A stretch of DNA of 64,000 nt from Ruegeria atlantica. GTDB taxonomy: Bacteria > Pseudomonadota > Alphaproteobacteria > Rhodobacterales > Rhodobacteraceae. Shown here one piece after another: positions 33,813 through 43,041 of the stretch. Below the pieces are notes generated by a model. It was not told where the DNA came from. It worked only from the letters and a program-made list of their open reading frames with translations, and did not search any database. Location: positions 248,001 to 312,000 of the forward strand of contig NZ_WQFE01000002.1 in NCBI RefSeq assembly GCF_013033965.1. Direction: 5' to 3'. The position numbers and the translations under genes were made by a program. The number at the start of each line of letters is the position of its first letter. Position 1 is the first letter of the stretch.

Positions 33813-35231
33813 ACGTGGTATTTTGCCCCCAGAATGCTGTCGGCATTAATCGCAATCGCGATCCTGATTGTTCTGACACGCGTGTTGGGGCCTGCGGATT
33901 TCGGGCGGTACAACCTGACGCTTCTTCTGGGAAACCTGATTTTTTCCTTCACGTTCCATTGGCTTGCCATCGCTATCGGCAGGTTCCATCACTCGAAAGA
34001 GTTCGAAGGCAGGACGATCGCGTCCGTGCTTGGTACGTCGGTCGCGTTGGCGTTGGCGCTGTTGGTTTTTGCCAGTCTCATTCCTTTGATTGTTCCGGGC
34101 TCCTGGATCGACAGCCTGTTTTTTGCCGCTGTGTATTGCGTCAGCCACGCAATGCACGAATTGGGAACGGCCTGCCTGCGCCAATACAATGAAGGGCCCA
34201 AATACGCGGCGGTTACGCTACTGCGGCATTTGCTGGGCGTATCGCTTGCCGTCCTATTCGTATTGAACGGGGGCGGCTACCAAAGTGCCTTGATCGGAAT
34301 GTCGCTGGGCGCAGCGTTGCCGGGCGCTTATGCCTTGCTGATTGCACTTCGAAGATCGGGTATCGAAGTTCCCAGCTACTCGGCGTTGAAAGCCTATTTG
34401 TTATTTGGTTTTCCCGTCGCCGTGGTCTCGTCGACCGCAACGTTTTTTGCGATGTCAACGCAGTCTCTGTTGGCGATTTTTGCAGGCATGGAGTTCGCCG
34501 GGTATTTTGCGGCTGCCCAGTCTCTTGCTTCGCGGACGTTGCGGTTGCCGATGGATACCTTGTCGCGCGTTGTGGGTCCATCGGTTTTTGAGGAACTGGA
34601 AGTCCGTGGAACCGCCTCTTCGAACGCGGTGCTGACGCGCTACTTTTCGTTCCTGATGCTAATCGCGATGCCAATCGTTGCCGCACTGGTCTGCGCCGCA
34701 GATGTTTTTGCAAATTTGATGTTTGAACCCGCTTTTGCGTCTCAAACACAAGGGTTCTTGCGGGTTCTGGCCCTGGCATCATTGGCTTTCGGCTTGCAAG
34801 GCGCGTATTTGAGCTTTTCGTTTTCCAGATCCAAAAAGACGGGGCTTCAGCTTGGAATCACCATCTGCTCATTGGCCGTGCACGTCGGGCTCTCGTTTGT
34901 TTTCATTTACCTGTTTGGAGCGTCAGGAGCTTCGCTGGCGTTTTTGGTAAGCGGTGTGCTTGGGCTTGTCGCCTATTACTACTTCGGAAGTAGAATTGAC
35001 CCCATTACCATTCCGATCGACGAAGTGATCAAGGCTTTGGTCGGTGCGATGGCATTTGCGCCATTTGGTTTCTGGGCCGACGCACTGACCGATGTTCCTG
35101 CGCAATTCGGGGTATTGACGCTTGGCGCGCTGGTCATGTTTGCAGTCTTGGTCGGCGTACGACAAACGGCAGCTGTGGCGGTGTTTCGGAAGGCAACCCG
35201 GTGGTTTGCCCTAAGCGGATTTTCCTCCTGA
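33813..35231 (+). CDS. Polysaccharide flippase (Wzx/MATE-like)
   Basis: The 472-residue protein is strongly hydrophobic with roughly 12-14 membrane helices. The N terminus YFAPRMLSALIAIAILIVLTRVLGPADFGRYN is typical for polysaccharide flippases of the Polysacc_synt family (R-L-G-P-x-x-F/Y-G motif). It should move lipid-linked repeat units to the periplasm for polymerisation. The reading frame extends upstream to 33747, so an additional 22 residues may be present. It pairs with the Wzy-like gene across the divergent gap. Confidence 0.82.
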   Translation, partial: TWYFAPRMLSALIAIAILIVLTRVLGPADFGRYNLTLLLGNLIFSFTFHWLAIAIGRFHHSKEFEGRTIASVLGTSVALALALLVFASLIPLIVPGSWIDSLFFAAVYCVSHAMHELGTACLRQYNEGPKYAAVTLLRHLLGVSLAVLFVLNGGGYQSALIGMSLGAALPGAYALLIALRRSGIEVPSYSALKAYLLFGFPVAVVSSTATFFAMSTQSLLAIFAGMEFAGYFAAAQSLASRTLRLPMDTLSRVVGPSVFEELEVRGTASSNAVLTRYFSFLMLIAMPIVAALVCAADVFANLMFEPAFASQTQGFLRVLALASLAFGLQGAYLSFSFSRSKKTGLQLGITICSLAVHVGLSFVFIYLFGASGASLAFLVSGVLGLVAYYYFGSRIDPITIPIDEVIKALVGAMAFAPFGFWADALTDVPAQFGVLTLGALVMFAVLVGVRQTAAVAVFRKATRWFALSGFSS

Positions 35232-35746
35232 TTTACTTTGCAGAACGACATCCACATCAAAACAAAGGTCCTGGCGAACCCCCTCCGGCCAGATGCCATG
35301 CGAAATTCCGCTTATACGCGCCCCTGGGTGCTGTGGCTGGTTTGGTTTTCGTTTCTGATTTGAGCGCTGTCACGATTGGCAAAAGTGTCATGAGAGTTGA
35401 TCTCCTTGGCCCTGCGCTGTCCTTCGTTTGCGCGGGCAGGTTAAGTATATGAAAACCAGTAGAAACCGCTGACCGACAACGAACCGCGAAACTTCTTGCT
35501 TGGTTTTGAGCCACCGTCGGACAAGCTGTTTCTTCGGGCTATACGAGCTATCGTTGTCTGCTTCCGAACGGGGATCAAAAGGCCAGCCTCAATACTGATT
35601 GTGACTTCAGAACATGTGTTTGTTGGGGGTCATCTTTTTACAGGAGGTGGGGCACTTGAATGCCTGCCCCAAAATGTACACATTCCAAGCCTAAACTGGG
35701 CAGATGCAGAATCGTTACTGAATTCCGAAAGCAAGAGCTAAGAACA
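35232..35746. other. Gene-poor stretch after the flippase
   Basis: In 515 bases there are only short open frames with no ribosome sites, domains or plausible composition. No tRNA, repeats or strong hairpins were seen. It may carry decayed coding DNA or the promoter for the small gene at 35747. Confidence 0.4.
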
Positions 35747-35959
35747 ATGGTTGCCGTGTATTTATTGTCGGGTCCCCTGGTTTTCGCGCTGTGTTTTGTC
35801 GCATTTCTGCTGCGCGGCGCAGGCTTGGGCGAGGCCGCGATTTCCAGCATCCTGATCGGATGCCTGGCGCCTGTTTTGCTTGCTTGCTTGCACGTCGCCT
35901 TTAACAGCAAACTACGCCTGAAAATCATCAACAAGTTGCCGGTAAAATCCCGCAACTGA
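35747..35959 (+). CDS. Small two-helix membrane protein
   Basis: The 70-residue product has two hydrophobic segments (VYLLSGPLVFALCFVAFLL and AAISSILIGCLAPVLLACLHVAF) and a basic tail. It begins at an ATG with AAGAAC upstream, a weak ribosome site. Nothing identifies its function. It lies alone in the EPS locus between flippase and priming transferase. Confidence 0.4.
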   Translation: MVAVYLLSGPLVFALCFVAFLLRGAGLGEAAISSILIGCLAPVLLACLHVAFNSKLRLKIINKLPVKSRN

Positions 35960-36335
35960 GAAATCTTCTCGTCAAATGACGCGCGCACCAGACTGATCTG
36001 CCCGCAAGACCGGTATCGTTGCTCCTGTGGAAGCTGTTCATTTACTTGGCACAATGGGCGTGCACATGCCTATTCTTAACAAATATGTTGTCACTTAAGG
36101 TTATAAGTGCGATATTTTTTAAGGTTATGAACGCTTGGCATTTTTAGGTGAGTCGGACCAGAACTCTTGGGTAAGCGCAATTATAAGCGTCCGGTCCCAG
36201 GTCTATCGAGCGAAAAGTAGTTGAACATTGCCTTGGTTTGCCATTGTGGCGGGCAATAGTCGGAAGTGAGTGTCGCGCGCGGTTGGTGCCCGTGCGCTGT
36301 TAGTATTGTGTGCTGTGTTAGTTTTGGGGGTTATT
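35960..36335. promoter_or_regulatory. Leader region of the priming transferase gene with repeats
   Basis: This 376-base stretch contains no gene. An imperfect palindrome CACTTA-N6-TAAGTG is at 36092-36109. A 10-base direct repeat TTAAGGTTAT occurs at 36095-36104 and 36119-36128. They are upstream of the EPS priming gene and could be binding sites of a regulator controlling EPS synthesis. The protein that binds is unknown. Confidence 0.45.
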
Positions 36336-37040
36336 ATGAACCAAATACGAGGTTCTTTTGAGTTAGAAGACACCAATATTTATCAACCAAGTCAAAGCTC
36401 TACAAAGAATAAAGACGACTATTTTAATCTGAGAAGTTTTTATGCGATCAAAGGCAAGCGTCTCTTGGACATTGTCTTGGTGCTGGTTGGTGCGCCCTTT
36501 GTTTTGCCGCTTATGTTTGCAATCGCGGTTTTGATTAAGTTGGACGGTGGAGCGGTCATATTTCGGCAGCGCCGCGTCGGCTTAGGTGGACGCGAGTTTG
36601 ATTTCCTGAAGTTTCGTTCGATGATTCCAGATGCGGACGGTTTTCTCGAGAAACACTTGAGCAAAAATCCTGCCGCTGCCGCGGAATGGGAAACAAAGCA
36701 AAAGTTGGACAATGATCCGCGCGTTACAAAACTTGGTCGCTTTATCAGAACGACGTCGTTGGACGAGTTGCCGCAGCTCTGGAACGTGCTTGTCGGAGAC
36801 ATGAGCTTGGTCGGCCCGCGACCGATGATGCCGGAACAGAAGGCTCTTTACCCCGGTCACGACTACAATCTGATGAAACCAGGAATAACGGGGCTGTGGC
36901 AAGTGTCGAAACGGAACGAGGTCGAGTTCTCGCATCGTGCGGTTTATGACAGCGACTATGCGCGCAGCATCGGATTCTGGGTCGACCTCAAAATTCTTTA
37001 TCGGACCATCGGGGCCGTGTGTAGCGGCACCGGTCGCTGA
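36336..37040 (+). CDS. Priming sugar transferase (polyisoprenyl-phosphate hexose-1-phosphate transferase)
   Basis: This starts EPS repeat-unit synthesis by moving a sugar phosphate to undecaprenyl phosphate. It shows the family core: KRLLDIVLVLVGAPFVLPLM (membrane re-entrant helix), VIFRQRRVGLGGREFDFLKFRSM, DELPQLWNVLVGDMSLVGPRPMM and a final PGITGLWQVSKRNEV. It is the short form with a single membrane helix (about 234 residues). The ATG at 36336 has a GGGGG eight bases upstream; a GTG at 36270 would add 22 residues. It leads the OPX gene by 12 bases. Confidence 0.92.
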   Translation: MNQIRGSFELEDTNIYQPSQSSTKNKDDYFNLRSFYAIKGKRLLDIVLVLVGAPFVLPLMFAIAVLIKLDGGAVIFRQRRVGLGGREFDFLKFRSMIPDADGFLEKHLSKNPAAAAEWETKQKLDNDPRVTKLGRFIRTTSLDELPQLWNVLVGDMSLVGPRPMMPEQKALYPGHDYNLMKPGITGLWQVSKRNEVEFSHRAVYDSDYARSIGFWVDLKILYRTIGAVCSGTGR

Positions 37041-37052
37041 AATGGTAGGATC

Positions 37053-38360
37053 ATGAAAACCAGATCGAATTGCGGTGTGATATTCACATCAGCCATGTAC
37101 AAACGAAGTCTGCGGGTCGTTGGGCTGTGGGCTTTCATTGTCGCATTGTTTCTAAGCGCGGGGCCGTCAGCCGCGGATTTCAATTTGGAACCCGGCGACG
37201 AAGTGCGTGTATCTTTGACAGGCCTGGATGATTTATCCTTCGATGCAACAATTGACGTGCACGGGGACATCAATCTGAATTGGCTGGGGCATTTCAGGGC
37301 TCAAGGTCTGTCGTCCGAAGAGTTGGAGCAACTGGTTCGGCAGGACGCCGCCGGAAAGATCGTCAAGCAATACGACCTTCAGGGTGAAATCTACATTATC
37401 CAGCTGGATGGAGACGAGATTGAAATCGCGCGGACTGGGTACCGCCCGATCGTGATCGGCGGAGATGTGGCGCGAACGGGAATGATTGATTACCGACCGG
37501 CTATTACGGCGCGTGAGGCGGTTGCGTTGGCGGGCGGCGTTAGAAGTCAACTACTGACGGATGATGTGACGATTGATCCAATTCAATTGGTGCGCTACCA
37601 GACCACTTATGGTCAAGCCGCCGTTCAGCACGCTCAAGCCGTTGTTGAGGTCTGGCGCGCATCTACCGAACTGGCAAACAATTTGGATCTTGCCCCACCC
37701 AAACCCGAGGACGTGACCATTTCGCCAAAGGTTTTGCAGGAACTTCTGGCTGAACAGATTAAGATCCGGACCATTAACCGTGACAACGAAGCCGGCGAGC
37801 GTGCTTATTTCGAGAACGCGAAAAAGCAGGCCTCGGAAAGAATCAGAATTCTGGAGCAACAAAAGTCAGAGCTGGCCAAGGCTTTGGCCGCTGACGAAGA
37901 AGAAGAAGCGAGGGTCGTAAGCCTTGTAGATAAGGGTTTGGCCCCGGGTTCCAGGCTTGCCGACACGCGCCGTACCACAGTTCTTTCGGCCACACGTCTT
38001 CTGGACGTTGAAGAGGACTTGGCGACCACCGGGCTTATTTTGACTCGGCTTCGTCGAGATCAGGAGCAATATGAGCAAGAAAGGTCGCTACGATTGCTGC
38101 AAGAGCGCCGGACCGCAAGTCTTGCCATTCGGGATGCAGGTGTTCGCATGGATACCATCTCGAAGTACCTTGCGGGCGCTTCGAGCGAGATTGGCACAGA
38201 GTCGCTGATCAGCGATATTGATTACACCGTGGTGATTTTTCGGGTGGTGGACGGGCAACTTCAAACGCTCGCCGCTGAAAAGCTGACGGAACTTCTTCCT
38301 GGCGATAGTCTGGAGATATCCGTTCAAGAGATCATGACGGACGTTCCACTGACCGAATAG
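37053..38360 (+). CDS. Polysaccharide export protein (ExoF/OPX-like)
   Basis: A signal peptide (VVGLWAFIVALFLSAGPSAAD) is followed by a Poly_export domain: FNLEPGDEVRVSLTGLDD, INLNWLGHFRAQGLSSEEL, then the SLBB-like GYRPIVIGGDVARTG and DYRPAITAREAVALAGG. A long coiled coil occupies about residues 220-345 and a second short beta region lies at the C terminus. This matches ExoF-type periplasmic/outer-membrane export proteins. It would pair with the Wzz/BY-kinase encoded at 39421-41655. An ATG at 37095 would shorten the signal peptide's n-region and is possible. Confidence 0.85.
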   Translation: MKTRSNCGVIFTSAMYKRSLRVVGLWAFIVALFLSAGPSAADFNLEPGDEVRVSLTGLDDLSFDATIDVHGDINLNWLGHFRAQGLSSEELEQLVRQDAAGKIVKQYDLQGEIYIIQLDGDEIEIARTGYRPIVIGGDVARTGMIDYRPAITAREAVALAGGVRSQLLTDDVTIDPIQLVRYQTTYGQAAVQHAQAVVEVWRASTELANNLDLAPPKPEDVTISPKVLQELLAEQIKIRTINRDNEAGERAYFENAKKQASERIRILEQQKSELAKALAADEEEEARVVSLVDKGLAPGSRLADTRRTTVLSATRLLDVEEDLATTGLILTRLRRDQEQYEQERSLRLLQERRTASLAIRDAGVRMDTISKYLAGASSEIGTESLISDIDYTVVIFRVVDGQLQTLAAEKLTELLPGDSLEISVQEIMTDVPLTE

Positions 38361-38443
38361 TTGTCCCAAGTGGCCCGCCATGATTTTGTTCCCTGATGGA
38401 AATCGGTTTGGCAATGTGAAGTAACGTTTGGCAGGCGTACGGC

Positions 38444-39355
38444 ATGAAGCGTTTTAAAAATTTGATTCCTTACACGGCAGTGCGCTTCGCATCACTTATG
38501 GGATCGTCCCGAAGCCAAAGCGGAAGGCCGATATTTGTCGTATCGATGCCGCGCAGCGGTTCAAGTTGGATCGGCAGCTTGTTGGGTCTCGGCCCAGATA
38601 TTCAGTACCTCAGAGAACCCTTCACGCGAACCTACGTGACACGGCACTCAGGTGAATCCATGGTAGAATTTGACATCGCGGCGCCACCGGAGATTTACCT
38701 TGACGTAAAACAGCGGATCCAGGCGGGTTCAGCGGCCTTCCGGCCCAGCGTGTTGGCTCATTTGTCGCAATGGCCGCCTTATTCCCACGGCCCAGCCCGA
38801 ATGGTCATCAAAGAAGTGAATCCCTTTGCGTGCGGTTGGTTTTTTCAGGAATACAAGCCTGTTTTGATTTTCCTGACACGTCATCCGGCGGACATTGCGC
38901 TAAGCTTCCAGGAGCGTGGTTGGTGGGACGCAGGCGGCGACCAACTACGACGCTTGGAAGAGTTCGGACGGCGTGTTGCAAAATGTTGGTGCGCGGCAAT
39001 CAACCATGCCGAAGGCCATGACCAGTTCCTGCATGTAAAATATGAGGATCTTTGCCTGGATACAGAAGGGGTTCTGGAAACCGTTTATGGGTTCTGCGGT
39101 CGCGAAATGAGCCCAAGTGTCCGGTCATCTGTACAAGAGCTGTCCTCGGCGACTGCCGACGACACAGAAAACCCATATGATATCCATAGGAACAGCCGAA
39201 AACAGGTCGATAAATGGCGTGACAAGTTGACCCAAGAGGAAGCAGAAGCTTTGTGCACCGGCTTTGAAAGCGTCCAGCTGCCCGACGCGTATTGCTACCA
39301 ATTTGATCGCGGGTACGCGGCACAGAATGAAGATAGAGACGCCGCGTCTGGCTGA
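38444..39355 (+). CDS. Sulfotransferase
   Basis: The protein has a PAPS-binding 5'-loop SMPRSGSSWIGSLL near residues 34-47 and a downstream RHPADIALS segment with the conserved Arg and Ser of the 3'-phosphate-binding site. These define the sulfotransferase fold. Position inside the EPS locus suggests it adds sulfate to a sugar of the polymer or to a lipid-linked repeat. The acceptor is unknown. A second sulfotransferase gene is at 43042. Confidence 0.85.
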   Translation: MKRFKNLIPYTAVRFASLMGSSRSQSGRPIFVVSMPRSGSSWIGSLLGLGPDIQYLREPFTRTYVTRHSGESMVEFDIAAPPEIYLDVKQRIQAGSAAFRPSVLAHLSQWPPYSHGPARMVIKEVNPFACGWFFQEYKPVLIFLTRHPADIALSFQERGWWDAGGDQLRRLEEFGRRVAKCWCAAINHAEGHDQFLHVKYEDLCLDTEGVLETVYGFCGREMSPSVRSSVQELSSATADDTENPYDIHRNSRKQVDKWRDKLTQEEAEALCTGFESVQLPDAYCYQFDRGYAAQNEDRDAASG

Positions 39356-39420
39356 TGAAACCTATGCTTCAGGTTTGCAAAAACGGAAATTGCTGAACCA
39401 CGATCCGCAAAGACACAGTC

Positions 39421-41655
39421 TCACCTCAATATCGGGTCCGCGTAGTGCTTGACGTGTTTCATGTCGACGCGCGTTGCCACCAAAGCGGAAGGGCGGACGC
39501 CTGCGTTTTCCAGTTCGCGCATGGCTTGCAAAACTGAGTTTCTGTCTGTGCTGTTCCACCTTGCAAACAGGATAACCCTTTGTGAAATCTGGGACAGGTA
39601 GGCCGACTCCACAGATTTGAGAAGCGGCGGAGTATCCAACAAAATGACCTCGTATGAGTCCGAAAGAGAATACAGAAGGTTCAGGAACGCCGGTGAGCAA
39701 AAGAAATCTTCTACTGCCTTGGTGCGGACCTCATCATCCCTGGCGCCGATCAGGGGCAAAATGTCCAAGCCATCCTGTGGGGTCCCGACAATGAAGTCCT
39801 GCATGGACTGGGGTTCGTTTACCGCCTTCTTAAGAGCTTCGACCGAAAGCTGGGACAAATCCCTGTAGGTCGATGTGACGGTGTCGCAATCAATGATAAG
39901 GGTTCGATATCCTGCCTGGGCGCAACCCGAGCCGATTAGAAGCAGAGACGAGGTTTTCCCCTCATCAGGTAGTGCGGAAGCACCCGAATAGATGATGCAG
40001 GCTTCGTCCGAGATCCGTTGACCGGACTTCCCATCCAGGTTTTTGGAGAAAAATTCAGCAGCTTGCGGCGAAGTCGGAGAGGCGTCGTTTCTCAGGGTTC
40101 GCAAGCCGATATCACTACTGGCCAATAGCTTTCTGCCAAAATGTGACAGTTGGGGGTCGAATTTTCCATCATTCGTAAAGAAGGATTCAAAGGGTGGCTC
40201 GTCTTTGATTTCGGGCACAATTGCGGTCAGCTTAGTTCCGGTTGTGCTTTCGTACTCGAACGTAGTTCTCAGACGGTTTTGAACCAACTCTCTGAGAACG
40301 GTCCAGCACATACCGGCGAAGAACACAAAGAACAAAGCAACAATCGCAACCTGCGAGCGCTTCGGATCGGAATGATCAACGGAGACCCTGGCCGTTTCGA
40401 TGATATGCGCGCCCGCATCCAAATAGTTGCCTTGTTCCGTCCGTCGGCCCAACTGCGAGACAAAGTCCCGATAGATCTCTTCAGCCACCAAAATTTCGTT
40501 TTCGATTCTCTTGGTGATGGAGTCGTGTTGAACTTGTTGAACCTGTTGTTCCCGCAACGTATCGATACGCAGGCTCAGCCCGGCAAGTTGCCCGTTCAGA
40601 ACTTCGATTTTTTGCTCTGCGGCTGCCTGAGCTGCATCCAAGGCTTCCAGGTCACTTTGCAAGTCTGATTGCACAGATGAACCTTGCGGCAGTACTCCCA
40701 ATTGCATTGCAAGCGCGACAGCTTCCTTATCCTTTCCATTACTTCTGAGGTTTTTAATGGCCGCAATGTCATCTTCGATAACGATCAGCTCATCCGTCGC
40801 CAGCTTTGCGCGTTTCTCCGCTTTGATCCGCTGCGCTTTGATCGTCGCATACTCGTCAGGCGTATAAGGGGTCTCAATCGAATGTGCTTCGAGATCCGAG
40901 CTCAGTTTGTTCAGGTCTTCACGAATTTGTCCAATCCGCGTCGCCAGCCATTCCTGAGATTGAAGAAGGTCGTCGCGCTTCATCTTCGTCAGAACTGTAA
41001 GATATTCGGACGCGAGACTGTTGGCGACATTCGCCGCTTTGTGCGGAGATTTTGCGGTAACCTGTATCTGGTAGACGGCAGACGTTTCGCCGATTTGTTC
41101 GATACTGCTGGATTTCAACAGGTTTTCGATGGTCGTTTCGCGAAGAAGTTCGGCTTCAGATTGTGTGCCGTCCCCTGCCGACCCGGTATCATTCCCGACA
41201 CCAACAAGGCTGAGCGCGCCTTTGATAGCGCCGCGCAGCAACGCAACCGGCGACAGAGAAAAGCCGGTTTCCTCCCCGGAAAACTCCGGGTCGGAGGTCA
41301 GGTCCAAGCGATCAACAACATTTTCGATCAAATCGGTCGAGCGCAAAAGCTCAAGCTCGCTTTCCAGGGATGTCAGTGACAGCGGAAGCCCCGAGACCTG
41401 AGGGGTAAACTCGGTTTCCGTCTGGACGCGAGTTTCAATCATCACCTTCGCACTGGAGGTGTACTTCTTGTCAGCGGCATAGGTAAGAAGATAGGCTAGA
41501 ACTGCCCCGCTAAAGCTGAAAAGCACAATCCAGAGAAAAGAACGTCTGATAGCCCATGCGACGTTCGACAGTACCCTAAGTTCCGGGTCACCGGTTGATG
41601 GCGCGCCTAACCCGGATAGCTCTACATCCAAACCTCTGCGGTACTGATCGGTCAT
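39421..41655 (-). CDS. Wzz chain-length regulator/BY-kinase-like fusion
   Basis: Residues ~30-480 are a Wzz domain: two membrane helices (VAWAIRRSFLWIVLFSFSGAVLAYLL and SQVAIVALFFVFFAGMCWTVL) with a long periplasmic coiled coil between. The C-terminal domain is an ATPase of the BY-kinase class: Walker A ASALPDEGKTSSL, Walker A' TLIIDCDT and Walker B VILLDTPPLL. BY-kinases usually end with a cluster of tyrosines that are autophosphorylated; here the tail has only one (KHYADPILR). ATG 41655 is preferred over 41694 because the latter adds a hydrophobic stretch not usual for the family. Confidence 0.85.
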   Translation of the reverse strand: MTDQYRRGLDVELSGLGAPSTGDPELRVLSNVAWAIRRSFLWIVLFSFSGAVLAYLLTYAADKKYTSSAKVMIETRVQTETEFTPQVSGLPLSLTSLESELELLRSTDLIENVVDRLDLTSDPEFSGEETGFSLSPVALLRGAIKGALSLVGVGNDTGSAGDGTQSEAELLRETTIENLLKSSSIEQIGETSAVYQIQVTAKSPHKAANVANSLASEYLTVLTKMKRDDLLQSQEWLATRIGQIREDLNKLSSDLEAHSIETPYTPDEYATIKAQRIKAEKRAKLATDELIVIEDDIAAIKNLRSNGKDKEAVALAMQLGVLPQGSSVQSDLQSDLEALDAAQAAAEQKIEVLNGQLAGLSLRIDTLREQQVQQVQHDSITKRIENEILVAEEIYRDFVSQLGRRTEQGNYLDAGAHIIETARVSVDHSDPKRSQVAIVALFFVFFAGMCWTVLRELVQNRLRTTFEYESTTGTKLTAIVPEIKDEPPFESFFTNDGKFDPQLSHFGRKLLASSDIGLRTLRNDASPTSPQAAEFFSKNLDGKSGQRISDEACIIYSGASALPDEGKTSSLLLIGSGCAQAGYRTLIIDCDTVTSTYRDLSQLSVEALKKAVNEPQSMQDFIVGTPQDGLDILPLIGARDDEVRTKAVEDFFCSPAFLNLLYSLSDSYEVILLDTPPLLKSVESAYLSQISQRVILFARWNSTDRNSVLQAMRELENAGVRPSALVATRVDMKHVKHYADPILR

Positions 41656-41926
41656 AACAAAATAAACACTCGAAAAAAGGACTATTGCGAACATAGGCCC
41701 TGGACGGCTTTTTCAACAGAGAAAACTGCACTAGACGGCGACAATGTGCTAGGATCTAGTGGATTGGTTTGGAAAATGGTGGTTATGTGGCCGTGATCAC
41801 CTGGTTTGGAGTGAATTTGACTAAAGACTGAGTATTTGGATTTAACCTTACATTTAGAATCGCTGCGCTTGGTTATTGTTGTTTGTACCCAGCTATTTTG
41901 CTGGGAGGTTTGTGGGATCTGTAGGG

Positions 41927-42727
41927 ATGAATAAGACAATTGACATGCGATTACCGCATATTCTTGTCGGAGGAATGCCCGTCGCTCTTGCAAGCGACGA
42001 ACAGCTTAATGCGGCGATGCTTGAAGATGTCGAACGTCGTAAAAGCGGAAGTTTACATCGCGCAGTAACGGTTTTTGATTCCAATGCACACGCGATCTCT
42101 TCTTATGCGAGCGATGAGCGCTTTGCGAAGGTGATCAACTCGGCGGACATCGTCCACGCGGATGGCCAAATCGTCGTTTGGGCATCGAAGATATCCCACA
42201 ACGGACCAGGAATCCCAGAGCGCACGGCAACAACCGACTTCATCCATACGGCCGCTAAAATGGCGCAAGAGCACGGGTTGAGCTTTTATCTGCTGGGTGG
42301 AGTGGAAGACATCAATCGCCACTGCGCTGAAAAGCTGGTTGAACTTTACCCCGGGTTGAAAATCGCGGGCAGGCGAAACGGCTATTTCAGTGATGCTGAG
42401 GAAGACGATATTGTCGCCGACATCAATGCCAGCGGTGCCGATATTTTGTGGGTTGGTCTGGGCAAACCCAAAGAGCAGTATTTTTCCGCCCGGATCGCGC
42501 CAAAACTGGAACATTGCGCCTGGGTTGTTACCTGCGGAGGGTGCTTTCACTACGTCGTTGGGGATTATCCCCGCGCGCCGCTTTGGATGCAGAATTTTGG
42601 GTTAGAGTGGGTTCATCGCATTGCAACGGGTCCAAGGTATCTTTTCACAAGGTATCTGGTGACTGTGCCGCATGCGTTGAGCATCGTTTTGAAGAAGGAT
42701 GTATCAAGACTGTTTTCGCGCCGCTGA
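41927..42727 (+). CDS. WecG/TagA/CpsF family glycosyltransferase (GT26)
   Basis: The protein shows GT26 features: VTVFDSNAHAISSYASDERFAKVINSADIVHADGQIVVWASK in the N-terminal half (broken motif: NSADIVHADG), then DILWVGLGKPKEQYF and FGLEWVHRIATGPRYLFTRYL at the C-terminal end. Such enzymes add the second sugar (often ManNAc/ManNAcA or glucose) to the undecaprenyl-linked primer. It is divergent from the Wzz gene. Start is at ATG 41927, the first one preceding the conserved region; ATG 41945 is possible. Confidence 0.9.
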   Translation: MNKTIDMRLPHILVGGMPVALASDEQLNAAMLEDVERRKSGSLHRAVTVFDSNAHAISSYASDERFAKVINSADIVHADGQIVVWASKISHNGPGIPERTATTDFIHTAAKMAQEHGLSFYLLGGVEDINRHCAEKLVELYPGLKIAGRRNGYFSDAEEDDIVADINASGADILWVGLGKPKEQYFSARIAPKLEHCAWVVTCGGCFHYVVGDYPRAPLWMQNFGLEWVHRIATGPRYLFTRYLVTVPHALSIVLKKDVSRLFSRR

Positions 42728-43041
42728 GGGCAGTTGGTTGTTGTTTTGTATGGTCTGAAAGGTGCGGCACGTCACGAGTTCAAAAGGTATTTTTTGTGTT
42801 TATCATTGATTTTCTTAGACGTTTTTTGATCGACATTCCGGCGGAAGGGGTCCGGATATCCCTATTTCGTGCGTTTGCCTGGCACGAGTGTCATGTGTCA
42901 TTGGCGCTGGCATCGGTTAGACCGGTCAACGGGATAGTTTCAAGAAAGATGGGCGTTGTTGGGTATGATCAGCGCAGGTGCCATCGTTTGACGGTGCGAA
43001 ATGCGCATGGCTCTTCCATCACCAACAGAGGTGGATAACGC
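42728..43041. other. Intergenic region without recognised gene
   Basis: The 314 bases contain an open frame overlapping the end of the GT26 gene, without a ribosome site or family similarity, which I do not call. A promoter for the sulfotransferase operon at 43042 probably lies here. Confidence 0.4.

Noticed and set aside
42448..43038. Open frame after the GT26 gene
   Set aside because: First half overlaps the GT26 gene in another frame and the rest has no ribosome site or family.
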